NCBI GenBank assembly: GCA_019075865.1
Contig: JAGXAN010000001.1
Span: 62,001-126,000, forward strand
Length of the DNA stretch: 64,000 nt
DNA from: Hyphomicrobiales bacterium
Lineage (GTDB): Bacteria > Pseudomonadota > Alphaproteobacteria > Rhizobiales > Beijerinckiaceae
Reading direction: 5' to 3'
Shown one piece after another: positions 8,403 to 17,640 of the stretch. The notes beneath the pieces were generated by a model. That model worked only from the letters and a program-made list of their open reading frames with translations. It made no database searches and was not told where the DNA came from. A program made the position numbers and the translations under genes. Position 1 is the first letter of the stretch. Each line of letters begins with the position of its first letter.

Positions 8403-11102
8403 ATGCCGCCTCGCCCGCTTTTTCTTCCCCTGATCCCTGACGCTCCGGCCGACGTGAAACTCACGCCGATGATGGCGCAATATATCGAGATCAAGGTCGC
8501 CAATCCCGATTGTCTGCTGTTTTACCGGATGGGCGATTTCTACGAGCTGTTTTTTGGCGATGCCGAAATTGCTTCGCGTGCTTTGGGGATCGTGCTTACC
8601 AAACGCGGCAAGCATCTGGGCGAAGATATTGCCATGTGCGGCGTGCCGGTGGAGCGCGCCGATGACTATTTGCAGCGGCTGATCGCGCTCGGCCACCGCA
8701 TCGCGGTATGCGAACAATTGGAAGACCCGGCAGAGGCGCGCAAACGCGGCCCCAAATCGGTGGTGCGCCGCGATGTCGTGCGCCTCGTCACCCCCGGCAC
8801 CATTACCGAAGAGCAATTGCTGGAGCCAGGCCGCGCCAATATACTGCTGGCCATTGCGCGGGTGCAAAAAAGCACCGATGATTGGCATTACGGCCTCGCC
8901 GCCACCGATATATCAACCGGAACGCTGCAGGTCTGCGACGCCGATTTCGAGCGCCTGCCGACAGTTTTGGCGCGTTTTGATGCCCGCGAGATTGTCGCAG
9001 GCCCGCTGCTGCTGGCCGATGGCGCGCTCAAGGCTTTGTTGCAGGAGACCGGGGCGGCGCTGGCGCCCGCAGGGCGCGAGACCGGCGCCGGGGAAGGTGC
9101 CGAGCGGCGCATCATGGAATATTATGGTGTCGCCACACTCGAAGGCTTTGGTGCCCTGTCGCGGGCGGAGATTGCGGCAACCGCCACTTTGCTCGCCTAT
9201 GTCTCGACGACGCAATTGGCGACGCCCACCATGCTGGAGCGGCCGCGCAAGCAGGCCGAGGGCGATTTTCTCGAAATCGATGCCGCAACCCGCGCCAATC
9301 TTGAACTCACCCGCACCATGGCCGGTGCCAGCGCCGGGTCGTTGCTGTCCGAGCTCGATATATGTGTCACCGCTGAAGGCAGCCGCCTGATGGCCGAGCG
9401 TTTGGCGCAGCCGCTGGCGCGCCTTGATGAGATCGTGTCGCGTCAGGACAGCATCGCCTGCCTCGTGGATCAAAGCGGGCTGCGCGAATCATTGCGTGGC
9501 CATTTGCGGCACATCCCTGATTTTTCCCGCGCCCTGCAACGCCTGACCCTGCAGCGCGGCGGCCCCCGCGACCTTATGGGGATTCAGGCGGGCATGGCCT
9601 TTGCCGATCTGATCTTTCAGCAATTGCGGGATGCACCCGATTTGCCGCCCGAATTGCAGCAGGTGCAAGCGGCATTGGCGCAACTGGATCCGCAATTGCA
9701 GGAAAGCCTGCGCCATGGATTGGAAGAGGAAGTTCCGCTTAAGGCCCGCGATGGGCAGTTCATCCGCTCCAGCTTCGCGCCGGAATTGGCCGAGGCGCGC
9801 ACGCTGCGCGATACCAGCCGCACCTTTATCGCCGCCTTGCAGGCACGCTATGCGGAGCAGGCTGAAATCCGTCAGCTGAAGATCAAGCACAATAATTTTC
9901 TGGGTTATTTCATCGAAGTGCCGCAAATTTACGGGGAGCGCCTGATGCGCGAGCCCCTCAGCCAAAACTTCATCCATCGCCAGACCATGTCCGACGCCAT
10001 GCGTTTTACCACGCTGGAATTAGGAGAGCTGGATTCGCGGATTTCATCTGCCGGCGAGCAGGCGCTGGCGCTGGAAATGCGCATATTTGGGGAATTGTCG
10101 GCTAAGGTGCTGGCGCATGGCGATGCGCTGAAAGGCGCGGCGCGGGCACTGGCCGTGCTCGATGTTTCGATCGCGCTGGCACAACTGGCGGCAAGTCTGG
10201 ATTGGGTGCGCCCCAAAGTGGACCATTCGCTGGCGTTCCATATCGAGGCGGGCCGCCATGTGGTGGTGGAGGCCGCTTTGCGCCGGGCCGGCAAGAGCTT
10301 CGTCACCAATGCCTGCCAATTGTCCAACGACACGGCGGATGCGCAACGACTTGCGGTGGTCACCGGCCCGAATATGGCGGGCAAATCGACATTCCTGCGC
10401 CAGAATGCGCTCATTCTGGTGCTGGCGCAGATGGGCAGCTTCGTTCCGGCCCGCGCTGCCCATATTGGCATTGTCGATCGTCTGTTTTCGCGGGTAGGCG
10501 CGGCGGATGATCTGGCGCGCGGGCGCTCCACTTTCATGGTGGAAATGGTGGAAACCTCCGCCATTCTCAACCAGGCAACGCCGCGTTCCTTGGTGATATT
10601 GGATGAAATTGGTCGCGGCACCGCTACCTTTGACGGCTTGTCGATCGCTTGGGCCGCGATGGAGCATCTGCACAATGTCAATCAGTCGCGGGCGCTGTTT
10701 GCCACGCATTTTCATGAATTGACCCAGCTTTCGGGCACGCTGGAGCGGCTCGACAACCTGACCATGCGTGTCACAGAATTTGACGGTGAGGTGGTGTTCC
10801 TGCACGAAGTGGCGCATGGCGCGGCGGATCGCTCTTACGGCATTCAGGTGGCAAAACTGGCCGGTCTGCCGCCCGGCGTCATCGCCCGCGCCCGCCATCT
10901 GCTGGCCGGGTTGGAAGCGCATGACCGCCGCGCGCCAGTGGCCGAAATGGCAGCGGAAATGCCGCTATTTGTTGCCGATGTCCCTTCGCCCCTGCTGACC
11001 CTGATCGATCAGCTTGCTCCCGATGACATGAGCCCGAAAGCGGCGCTTGAGGCTATTTACGCGGTCAAGCGCCTGCGGGCGCAAGAGCGTGGCCGCAAAT
11101 AG
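8403..11102 (+). CDS. mutS: DNA mismatch repair protein MutS
   Basis: The 899-residue protein is the mismatch-recognition ATPase. The N-terminal domain has the mismatch-wedge motif GDFYELF inside LLFYRMGDFYELFFGDAEIASRALGI. The clamp region follows, and the C-terminal ABC ATPase shows Walker A TGPNMAGKST, the Q-loop-like region and Walker B LVILDEIGRGTATFDGLSIAWA, then the helix-turn-helix region YGIQVAKLAGLPPGVIARA. ATG 8403 (MPPRP) replaces the longer frame from 8352, whose extra residues are Cys-rich and unlike MutS; no clear ribosome site is visible before it. It is convergent with argG, 18 bases away. Confidence 0.97.
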   Translation: MPPRPLFLPLIPDAPADVKLTPMMAQYIEIKVANPDCLLFYRMGDFYELFFGDAEIASRALGIVLTKRGKHLGEDIAMCGVPVERADDYLQRLIALGHRIAVCEQLEDPAEARKRGPKSVVRRDVVRLVTPGTITEEQLLEPGRANILLAIARVQKSTDDWHYGLAATDISTGTLQVCDADFERLPTVLARFDAREIVAGPLLLADGALKALLQETGAALAPAGRETGAGEGAERRIMEYYGVATLEGFGALSRAEIAATATLLAYVSTTQLATPTMLERPRKQAEGDFLEIDAATRANLELTRTMAGASAGSLLSELDICVTAEGSRLMAERLAQPLARLDEIVSRQDSIACLVDQSGLRESLRGHLRHIPDFSRALQRLTLQRGGPRDLMGIQAGMAFADLIFQQLRDAPDLPPELQQVQAALAQLDPQLQESLRHGLEEEVPLKARDGQFIRSSFAPELAEARTLRDTSRTFIAALQARYAEQAEIRQLKIKHNNFLGYFIEVPQIYGERLMREPLSQNFIHRQTMSDAMRFTTLELGELDSRISSAGEQALALEMRIFGELSAKVLAHGDALKGAARALAVLDVSIALAQLAASLDWVRPKVDHSLAFHIEAGRHVVVEAALRRAGKSFVTNACQLSNDTADAQRLAVVTGPNMAGKSTFLRQNALILVLAQMGSFVPARAAHIGIVDRLFSRVGAADDLARGRSTFMVEMVETSAILNQATPRSLVILDEIGRGTATFDGLSIAWAAMEHLHNVNQSRALFATHFHELTQLSGTLERLDNLTMRVTEFDGEVVFLHEVAHGAADRSYGIQVAKLAGLPPGVIARARHLLAGLEAHDRRAPVAEMAAEMPLFVADVPSPLLTLIDQLAPDDMSPKAALEAIYAVKRLRAQERGRK

Positions 11103-11120
11103 GCCCAGCACGGTTTCGCG

Positions 11121-12362
11121 CTATTTCTTGGCGTTTCGGCGATCCCGCCGGGCCAGCGTGCGCAGACGCAGCGCATTCAGCTTGATGAATCCAGCAGCGT
11201 CGCGGTGATCATAGGCAACGGCACCTTCCTCAAAAGTCACCAGATCCTGATCATACAATGAATTGGGGCTGGTGCGGCCGACCACCGTGGCATTGCCCTT
11301 GTAAAGCTTCACGCGAACCCGGCCCGAGACATGGGCTTGCGACATATCGATCATCGCTTGCAGCATCTCGCGCTCGGGCGAGAACCAGAAGCCGTTATAG
11401 ATCAGCTCCGCATATTTGGGCATGAGTTCATCCTTCAGATGCGCCGCCCCCCGATCCAGCGTGATCGATTCAATGCCGCGATGGGCAAAATACAAAATGG
11501 TGCCGCCCGGCGTTTCATACATGCCGCGTGATTTCATGCCCACGAAGCGGTTTTCGACCAGATCAAGCCGACCAATACCATTGTCATGACCCAACTGGTT
11601 CAGGCGGGTCAGCAATTTGGCGGGTGAAAGCGGCTCGCCGTCAATGGCCACCGCGTCACCCTTTTCGAAATCAATGTCGATATAGGTTGCCTTGTCGGGT
11701 GCCTGTTCGGGGCTCAGGGTGCGCGAGAACACATAGTCCGGCACTTCGACGCCCGGATCTTCCAGCACTTTGCCTTCCGAAGAAACATGCAAGAGATTGG
11801 CATCGGTGGAGAAGGGCGCTTCGCCGCGCTTGTCCTTGGCAATCGGAATCTGGTTCTTTTCGGCAAATTCCAGCAAGGAGGTGCGCGAAGTCAAATCCCA
11901 CTCGCGCCACGGCGCAATCACCTTGATATCCGGCTCCAGCGCGTAATAACCGAGTTCAAACCGCACCTGATCATTGCCTTTGCCAGTCGCGCCATGCGCT
12001 ACCGCATCGGCCCCGACCTTGCGCGCAATCTCAATCTGCTTTTTCGAGATCAACGGGCGCGCGATCGAGGTGCCGAGCAGGTAAAGACCCTCATATTGCG
12101 CATTGGCGCGAAACATCGGAAACACATAGTCGCGCACGAATTCCTCACGCACGTCCTCGATGAAAATATGTTCCGGCTTGATGCCCATCATCAGGGCCTT
12201 GGCACGTGCCGGTTCCAACTCCTCGCCCTGGCCCAGATCAGCGGTAAAGGTCACCACCTCGCAGCCATAGGTCGTTTGCAGCCATTTCAGGATGATGGAA
12301 GTATCGAGACCGCCCGAATAGGCAAGAACGACGCGCTTGATGTTGGACTTGTTGGAGGCCAT
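11121..12362 (-). CDS. argG: Argininosuccinate synthase
   Basis: The enzyme joins citrulline and aspartate with ATP to argininosuccinate in arginine biosynthesis. It is 413 residues from ATG 12362; a TTG at 12371 would add three residues. The N-terminal PP-loop SGGLDTS and the family stretches [22 protein letters not shown] and [21 protein letters not shown] are clear. It stands alone here: argH is not adjacent. A good sigma70-like promoter lies at 12395-12422. Confidence 0.96.
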   Translation of the reverse strand: MASNKSNIKRVVLAYSGGLDTSIILKWLQTTYGCEVVTFTADLGQGEELEPARAKALMMGIKPEHIFIEDVREEFVRDYVFPMFRANAQYEGLYLLGTSIARPLISKKQIEIARKVGADAVAHGATGKGNDQVRFELGYYALEPDIKVIAPWREWDLTSRTSLLEFAEKNQIPIAKDKRGEAPFSTDANLLHVSSEGKVLEDPGVEVPDYVFSRTLSPEQAPDKATYIDIDFEKGDAVAIDGEPLSPAKLLTRLNQLGHDNGIGRLDLVENRFVGMKSRGMYETPGGTILYFAHRGIESITLDRGAAHLKDELMPKYAELIYNGFWFSPEREMLQAMIDMSQAHVSGRVRVKLYKGNATVVGRTSPNSLYDQDLVTFEEGAVAYDHRDAAGFIKLNALRLRTLARRDRRNAKK

Positions 12363-12394
12363 TTCAGACAACTTTCTATGAAAAATCCTCGCGG

Positions 12395-12422
12395 ACTATA
12401 GCCAGCGGTTCGGTTTGTGCAA
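12395..12422 (-). promoter_or_regulatory. Candidate sigma70-type promoter of argG
   Basis: Reading the minus strand, TTGCAC (-35; 12422-12417), a 16-base spacer and TATAGT (-10; 12400-12395) lie ahead of argG, giving a leader of about 26 bases. It matches the sigma70 consensus well; no experimental start is known. Confidence 0.5.
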
Positions 12423-12427
12423 TGACT

Positions 12428-13147
12428 TTAAGGCGAATCGGGGCCATAAATCCAGCGGCGCAGGCCCATCATCAAGCCCCACATGATCAGGGCCGCAAAG
12501 ACAGTGTCGGACAGGAAATGCCCGCCAAACGCCAGCCGCAAGGCGCTGGTCAGCACGCCAAACACCACGGCACCCGCCAAAGCCGGTGCCCGCCACGGCG
12601 GTGGCACCAGCGCGGCCGGTGCGACCATCCAGAAGGCTTCCGCGCCTTCACCCGACGGAAACGAGCAATTGCGCGGGCACGCGCCGTTAAAGCGGTAGAA
12701 AGGCATGAACGGCCGATAGCCATCCAGTTGCGTAACCTGCACCGGGCGCGGGCGATGCAGATGATCTTTCATCACCAGATTGACAATCACCCCCGGCCCC
12801 AAAAGCATGGCCAGCGCGACAAAGGCGAAATCCTTGCCGCTGGGCCGATAGAAAAACGTTTTGCCGCGCCACCGCATAAAATAGGCAAAAGCAATGAATG
12901 CCAGCACCAGAAATGGCGTCACATTGCCGACGCTGCGCCAGAAATTGCCCCACGGGCCCTGTCCGATGAATTGGTGCTGGCCCAGATAGAATGACCGCGC
13001 GACGGTCAGGTCAAGGTTTGGAAACAGCACGAATACGGCGATGGCGACCAGAAAGGCACCCAGCAGCCACGGCCACGTGCCCAGTCTGGCCGGGCGGCGC
13101 TCATCACGTTCAGGCATAGTGTCTGGCTTGTTGGGCACTTGTTCCAC
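12428..13147 (-). CDS. PAP2 superfamily membrane phosphatase
   Basis: The 239-residue protein has about six hydrophobic segments and the three PAP2 motifs: K127...HRPRP (131-135), SFPSGE (162-167) and SALRLAFGGHFLSD (201-214, with R204, H210 and D214). The second motif reads PSGE where classical members have PSGH. Related alphaproteobacterial enzymes with PSGE exist, so it may still be active on lipid phosphates, such as undecaprenyl-PP or lipid A, but the substrate is not readable. It ends 65 bases upstream of argG on the same strand and is divergent from the isomerase-like gene at 13266. Confidence 0.85.
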   Translation of the reverse strand: MEQVPNKPDTMPERDERRPARLGTWPWLLGAFLVAIAVFVLFPNLDLTVARSFYLGQHQFIGQGPWGNFWRSVGNVTPFLVLAFIAFAYFMRWRGKTFFYRPSGKDFAFVALAMLLGPGVIVNLVMKDHLHRPRPVQVTQLDGYRPFMPFYRFNGACPRNCSFPSGEGAEAFWMVAPAALVPPPWRAPALAGAVVFGVLTSALRLAFGGHFLSDTVFAALIMWGLMMGLRRWIYGPDSP

Positions 13148-13265
13148 TCCAATTCAACTCGGGTGCCATAATTCGCCCACCATAAAAATGGAAGCATGGC
13201 TCGAAACATGGCGATTGAGGTGGTATCAAAGCGCGAGCATTTTTGCAAAAGCGTAGGCGGGTTCG

Positions 13266-13859
13266 ATGCGGCTTGATTTCTGGTATGAATTTGCGAGCAC
13301 GTATTCCTACCCCGCCGCCATGCGTATCGAGGGGCTGGCTCAGGCCCGCGGCATCAGTCTGCGATGGCGCCCGTTTCTGCTGGGACCCATATTTGTCGAG
13401 CAGGGCTGGCGCAATTCCCCATTCAACATTTTCCCGCAAAAGGGTGCTTATATGTGGCGGGATATGGCGCGGATCACTGCCGCGCTTGGCCTCGAATTTC
13501 GCAAGCCCGACCCTTTCCCGCAAAATTCATTGCTGGCGGCGCGAACGGTTTTGGCAATACCCGAAGCCTTGCGACCCGCATTCAGCCGCGCGGTTTATGT
13601 TGCGGCATTCGGGCAGGGCCTGCCAATCGCCGAGCGCGACATATTGGCGCAACTCCTCGAAAAGCTTGGTTTGCACGCCTCCACCATTCTCGAAAAAGCT
13701 TTGTCCGAACCGGTCAAAGCCCGGCTGAAGGCCGAGAATGAAGAGGCCAAGCGCCTGGGAATATTCGGCGCACCGACCTTTCTGACGGAGGACGGCGAGA
13801 TGTTTTGGGGTAATGACCGGCTTGAAGCCGCCATCAATTGGGAACGCGGGGCCATATGA
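13266..13859 (+). CDS. 2-hydroxychromene-2-carboxylate isomerase family protein (DsbA fold)
   Basis: The 197-residue protein resembles NahD/kappa-GST enzymes: LDFWYEFASTYSYPAAMRIEGLA at the N-terminus with Ser in the position of the thioredoxin-family nucleophile, RPFLLGPIF, and the C-terminal GIFGAPTFLTEDGEMFWGNDRLE containing the cis-Pro loop. Family members use glutathione to isomerise aromatic intermediates, but many genomic members have other, unknown substrates. Its stop overlaps the ATG of the ThiF-like gene (ATGA), indicating coupling. No naphthalene genes are nearby. Confidence 0.85.
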   Translation: MRLDFWYEFASTYSYPAAMRIEGLAQARGISLRWRPFLLGPIFVEQGWRNSPFNIFPQKGAYMWRDMARITAALGLEFRKPDPFPQNSLLAARTVLAIPEALRPAFSRAVYVAAFGQGLPIAERDILAQLLEKLGLHASTILEKALSEPVKARLKAENEEAKRLGIFGAPTFLTEDGEMFWGNDRLEAAINWERGAI

Positions 13860-14650
13860 CCGAGCTGAACGGCGAAGAAATCGAGCGTTATGCCCGCCAC
13901 ATCGTGCTGCACGACATCGGCGGCCCCGGCCAGTTGAAGCTCAAGGAAGCCAAGGTTTTGGTGATTGGGGCAGGCGGCCTTGGCGCGCCATTGCTGCAAT
14001 ATCTGGCGGCGGCCGGCGTTGGCACCATTGGCATCGTCGATGATGACATGGTATCGCTCTCCAACCTGCAACGCCAGGTTCTGCATGGCACCCCGGATAT
14101 TGGCCGTCGCAAGGTCGATAGCGCCGCCGATGCACTGGCGCGGCTTAATCCGCATGTGAAGGTTTTGTGCCACGCTCTGCGCATCGACGAAAACAACGCC
14201 CGCACTTTGATCGAAGATTATGACATCATTGCCGACGGATCCGATAATTTCGCCACAAGATATTGTGTCTCGGATGCGTGTTTTTTCGCCAAGCGCCCTT
14301 TGGTGACGGCAGCGGTTGGCATTTTTGATGCCTCGCTCACCACATTGCGCCCCTTTGAAACCGCAGGAGATGGTGTGCCAAACCCGACCTATCGCTGCCT
14401 TTTCCCGGAAGCGCCGCCGCCCGGCTCCATCCCCACCTGCGCCGAGGCGGGTGTCTTGGGGGCGTTGACGGGTATGGTCGGCGCGATGATGGCGCTTGAA
14501 ATCATTCGGGAAATTGTTGGTTTTGGCACCGGCTTGGTCGGACGTCTCATGCTCATGGACACGAGGGATATGCGTTTTCAAACGCTGAATTACGTATGGG
14601 ACCCGGAAAACCCTTTGTCGGGCAAGCCCGCCGGCCCTGCCGGGGCGTAA
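13856..14650 (+). CDS. ThiF/MoeB/HesA family adenylyltransferase
   Basis: The E1-like enzyme of 264 residues adenylates the C-terminus of a ubiquitin-like sulfur carrier (MoaD or ThiS type). The Rossmann motif VLVIGAGGLGAPLLQYLAAAG and the stretch LSNLQRQVLHGTPDIGRRKVDSA, with the catalytic Arg and Lys, are typical, as is IADGSDNFATRYCVSDAC. The C-terminal rhodanese domain of some members is absent. Paired CXXC zinc motifs are not evident. Start is the ATG overlapping the previous stop, not the GTG at 13838. No carrier gene is nearby, so the choice between molybdopterin and thiamine pathways is open. Confidence 0.88.
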   Translation: MTELNGEEIERYARHIVLHDIGGPGQLKLKEAKVLVIGAGGLGAPLLQYLAAAGVGTIGIVDDDMVSLSNLQRQVLHGTPDIGRRKVDSAADALARLNPHVKVLCHALRIDENNARTLIEDYDIIADGSDNFATRYCVSDACFFAKRPLVTAAVGIFDASLTTLRPFETAGDGVPNPTYRCLFPEAPPPGSIPTCAEAGVLGALTGMVGAMMALEIIREIVGFGTGLVGRLMLMDTRDMRFQTLNYVWDPENPLSGKPAGPAGA

Positions 14651-14678
14651 TACCCGGCAAAGCCATTGTGTATCGTCA

Positions 14679-15212
14679 TTACTTGGTCGGCAGCGGGGCC
14701 GGGCTGTCTGCCAGCGTATTGAGATAAGCCAGAATGTCGGCGCGCTTTCCAGCATCCGCCTGGCCGGGATAAGCCATTTTGGTGCCTTCAACGTAAGCCT
14801 TCGGATTGGTGATGAAGGTGTTGATATCCGCCAGTTCCCAATTGCCGCCCTTCTTTTTCAGGCCGTCAGAATAGGCAAAGCCGGCGTAGGAACCCTTGGC
14901 CCGGCCAACGACGCCGTAAAGCGGAGGTCCGATTTTGACGCCAGCGCCTTTTTCGAAATTGTGGCAGGCGGAGCAAACCTTGGCGTCATCTGCGCCTTTC
15001 TTGGCATCGGCCTTGGCCAGAAGTTCCGGCAACGGCACGGCCTTTTCGGCGCTCGGCGCAGCGGCTGCTTCTGTTGCGCTGGGCAGGGCATAGCCCGGAA
15101 TTTTTGGCACCGGGCTGTTGTAAAGCACGTCGGAGAAAATCCCCAGCGCCATCACAAACAACAATGTCGCCAGCACACTGCCGGCTTGTTTATTGAATTC
15201 AAACGAATCCAT
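14679..15212 (-). CDS. Membrane-anchored cytochrome c (CycM-like)
   Basis: This is a 177-residue protein from ATG 15212, which has a strong GGAGAAGG ribosome site. One uncleaved N-terminal helix (about residues 11-29) anchors it in the inner membrane. An Ala/Pro-rich linker leads to a class I cytochrome c domain with CSACH haem site at C80-C83-H84 and an axial Met in the TKMAYPG loop. Such anchored cytochromes carry electrons from the bc1 complex to terminal oxidase. Divergent position beside kdsB-pheA is a recurrent alphaproteobacterial arrangement. Confidence 0.92.
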   Translation of the reverse strand: MDSFEFNKQAGSVLATLLFVMALGIFSDVLYNSPVPKIPGYALPSATEAAAAPSAEKAVPLPELLAKADAKKGADDAKVCSACHNFEKGAGVKIGPPLYGVVGRAKGSYAGFAYSDGLKKKGGNWELADINTFITNPKAYVEGTKMAYPGQADAGKRADILAYLNTLADSPAPLPTK

Positions 15213-15281
15213 AATCCACCTTCTCCAGTTGGCCAAAGGCCGCAGTTTAAATCACAACAATCTCAAGTCTGATTACAAGCA

Positions 15282-15309
15282 TTGCGCCGCTCTTGGCAAC
15301 CCGTATAAA
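15282..15309 (+). promoter_or_regulatory. Candidate sigma70-type promoter of kdsB
   Basis: TTGCGC at 15282-15287, a 16-base spacer and TATAAA at 15304-15309 lie 32 bases upstream of the kdsB ATG in the divergent gap with the cytochrome c gene. Confidence 0.45.
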
Positions 15310-15341
15310 GGGCTTGTCTGTCGCTTTTTGAAGCTTGTTCC

Positions 15342-16070
15342 ATGCCTAATCCAATTATTTTAATTCCCGCCCGTATGGCTGCCAGCCGTTTGCCCGGAAA
15401 GCCGCTGGCGGACATCCACGGCGAGCCGATGATTGTGCACGTTTGGCGACGCGCCATGGAGGCGCAGGTTGGGCCGGTTCTGGTCACTGCGGATACGTGG
15501 GATATTGTCGCAGCCGTGCAGAAAGCCGGTGGCGAGGCCGTGCTCACCCGCCCCGATCATCCCTCGGGTTCGGATCGCATTTTCGAGGCCCTCAACAAGC
15601 ACGATCCGGGTGCGCGCCATGACATTGTCATCAACGTGCAGGGCGATTTGCCCACCCTCGACCCCAATGCCATCCACGCAGCACTGGTGCCGCTGGGCGA
15701 TGCTAGCGTCGATATCGCCACCCTATGCGCCCGAATCACCCGGGAGGAGGAACGCGATAACCCCAATGTCGTGAAGATCGTTGGCTCGATGCTCGATGCA
15801 TCAAGGATGCGCTGCCTCTATTTCACGCGGGCCACAGCGCCCTGGGGGGAGGGGCCACTCTATCATCACATCGGCCTATACGCCTACCGTCGGCAGGCTT
15901 TGCAACGATTTATCGCTTTGCCACCATCTCCGTTGGAGCAGCGTGAAAAGCTGGAACAATTGCGGGCGCTGGAAGCCGGGCAGCGCATGGATGCCATGCT
16001 TGTTGACACGGTGCCTTTGGGCGTAGACACGCCCGAGGATCTCCATCGTGCCCGCCAGATACTGGCTTAA
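15342..16070 (+). CDS. kdsB: 3-deoxy-manno-octulosonate cytidylyltransferase
   Basis: The 242-residue enzyme makes CMP-KDO for the inner core of lipopolysaccharide. The N-terminal nucleotide-binding motif [23 protein letters not shown] is diagnostic, followed by [28 protein letters not shown] and YFTRATAPW near residue 165. Length is standard. It lies 6 bases upstream of pheA in the same direction, so the two are almost certainly co-transcribed. It implies a KDO-containing LPS in this organism. Confidence 0.96.
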   Translation: MPNPIILIPARMAASRLPGKPLADIHGEPMIVHVWRRAMEAQVGPVLVTADTWDIVAAVQKAGGEAVLTRPDHPSGSDRIFEALNKHDPGARHDIVINVQGDLPTLDPNAIHAALVPLGDASVDIATLCARITREEERDNPNVVKIVGSMLDASRMRCLYFTRATAPWGEGPLYHHIGLYAYRRQALQRFIALPPSPLEQREKLEQLRALEAGQRMDAMLVDTVPLGVDTPEDLHRARQILA

Positions 16071-16076
16071 CCCCGA

Positions 16077-16925
16077 ATGAAAGCAGCGTTCATGAAGCCC
16101 AAAATCGCCTATCAGGGGGAACCCGGTGCCAACTCCCACATTGCCTGCATGGAAATGTATCCAGATTACGAGCCTTTGCCCTGCGCAACTTTCGAGGATG
16201 CCTTTGCCGCGATCAATGACGGTGCCGCCACTCTGGGCATGATCCCCATCGAAAACTCGCTGGCGGGCCGGGTCGCCGACATCCATCACCTGATTCCCCA
16301 GGCGAAGCTGCACATCATTGGCGAATATTTTTTGCCCATCCATTTTCAGCTTCTGGCGATCAAGGGCACGCGCCTGCAGGACATTAAAACCGTGCACAGC
16401 CATATTCATGCGCTCGGTCAATGCCGCAAGATCATCCGCAAGCTGAAGGCGGCCCCCGTGGTCGCGGGCGATACCGCCGGTTCGGCGCGCGAAGTCAGGG
16501 ATTGGGCCGACAAGTCACGCGCGTCGCTGGCGACCAGTCTGGCTGGCGAAATTTATGGGCTGGAGGTGCTGGCCGAGAACGTCGAGGATGCGGCGCATAA
16601 CACCACGCGTTTTGTGATTTTGTCGAAAACTGCCAATGACCATGTCGCCAACAAGGGCAAGATTCTCACCAGCTTCCTGTTTCGCGTCCGCAACGTGCCG
16701 GCCGCGCTTTACAAGGCTTTGGGCGGTTTTGCCACCAACAGCGTCAACATGACCAAACTGGAGAGCTATATGGTGGATGGTGAATTCACCGCAACGCAGT
16801 TTCTGGCCGATGTCGAAGGCCATCCAGAGGATGCCAATCTCGCCCGTGCGCTCGAGGAACTTGCGTTTTTCTCGCGCGAAGTTCGCATTCTGGGCGTATA
16901 TCCAGCGGCGGCATGGCGCGGGTGA
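16077..16925 (+). CDS. pheA: Prephenate dehydratase
   Basis: The 282-residue monofunctional enzyme converts prephenate to phenylpyruvate for phenylalanine synthesis. The dehydratase domain begins IAYQGEPGANSHIAC and carries GMIPIENSLAGRV and AHNTTRFVILS (catalytic Thr). The C-terminal ACT domain (from TSFLFRVRNVPAALYKALGGF, with NMTKLESYMV) is the phenylalanine-binding regulatory part. There is no chorismate mutase domain. ATG 16077 or the ATG 15 bases on (MKPKIAYQ) could be the start. The ACT domain suggests feedback control, by family knowledge. Confidence 0.95.
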   Translation: MKAAFMKPKIAYQGEPGANSHIACMEMYPDYEPLPCATFEDAFAAINDGAATLGMIPIENSLAGRVADIHHLIPQAKLHIIGEYFLPIHFQLLAIKGTRLQDIKTVHSHIHALGQCRKIIRKLKAAPVVAGDTAGSAREVRDWADKSRASLATSLAGEIYGLEVLAENVEDAAHNTTRFVILSKTANDHVANKGKILTSFLFRVRNVPAALYKALGGFATNSVNMTKLESYMVDGEFTATQFLADVEGHPEDANLARALEELAFFSREVRILGVYPAAAWRG

Positions 16926-16934
16926 GGCACTGAT

Positions 16935-17579
16935 TTGAAAATCAAGATCTGCGGTTTGAAGACATCGGCGGCGCTCGACACCTGCATCACCTGTGGTGCG
17001 GATATGGCAGGCTTTGTGTTTTTTGCCAAAAGCCCGCGCTTTGTGGATCTGCAACAGGCGCAGGCCCTTGCACGCCAGGCGACCGGGCGCATCGAGACCG
17101 TGGCGCTGGTCGTGGATGCCAGTGACGAGACGCTTGCCGATATTGTCGCAAGCCTGAACCCGGACGTGCTGCAATTGCATGGGGCGGAAACCCCGGCGCG
17201 CGTCGCAGAGATACGCACCCGCTTCGGCCGGCCGGTGATGAAAGCCTTTGGCATAGCCACCGCTTCCGACATCACCCACATGCTGCAACAGGCGGATGTG
17301 CCCGATCGCCTGCTGCTGGATGCCAAACCGTCGGCGGATGCAATTTTGCCCGGTGGCAATGGATTGTGCTTTGACTGGCACCTGCTTGAGGCCCTGCAAC
17401 TGCCCAAGCCCTGGCTTTTGTCAGGTGGTCTCAACCCCGATAATGTCGCTGAGGCGCTGCGTCTCACCCGCGCTCCGGGGGTCGATGTGTCCTCGGGCGT
17501 CGAGAGTCGCCCCGGTGAAAAAGACCTCGCGCGCATCGCCGCCTTTGTTGCGGCTGCGCGAAATGCACCCCTGCCTTGA
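16935..17579 (+). CDS. trpF: Phosphoribosylanthranilate isomerase
   Basis: The 214-residue TIM-barrel enzyme of tryptophan biosynthesis shows the N-terminal KICGLK (catalytic Cys), VVDASDETL, LQLHGAE, LLLDAKPS (catalytic Asp) and the phosphate-binding end WLLSGGLNPDNV plus GVDVSSGVES. The start is TTG 16935 with a TGAGG ribosome site 7-8 bases upstream, taken partly from the end of pheA. It is followed by trpB 61 bases later. Confidence 0.95.
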   Translation: MKIKICGLKTSAALDTCITCGADMAGFVFFAKSPRFVDLQQAQALARQATGRIETVALVVDASDETLADIVASLNPDVLQLHGAETPARVAEIRTRFGRPVMKAFGIATASDITHMLQQADVPDRLLLDAKPSADAILPGGNGLCFDWHLLEALQLPKPWLLSGGLNPDNVAEALRLTRAPGVDVSSGVESRPGEKDLARIAAFVAAARNAPLP

Positions 17580-17640
17580 CGATTCATATTGGTTTTCATC
17601 AAGGCGCACGCTACATACACCGCTTGCAGGAGCTTAAAAA

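Noticed and set aside
12731-12760. Second GTAACC as SigF promoter
   Set aside because: It lies inside the PAP2 gene and no CGAA occurs 16 bases further on.
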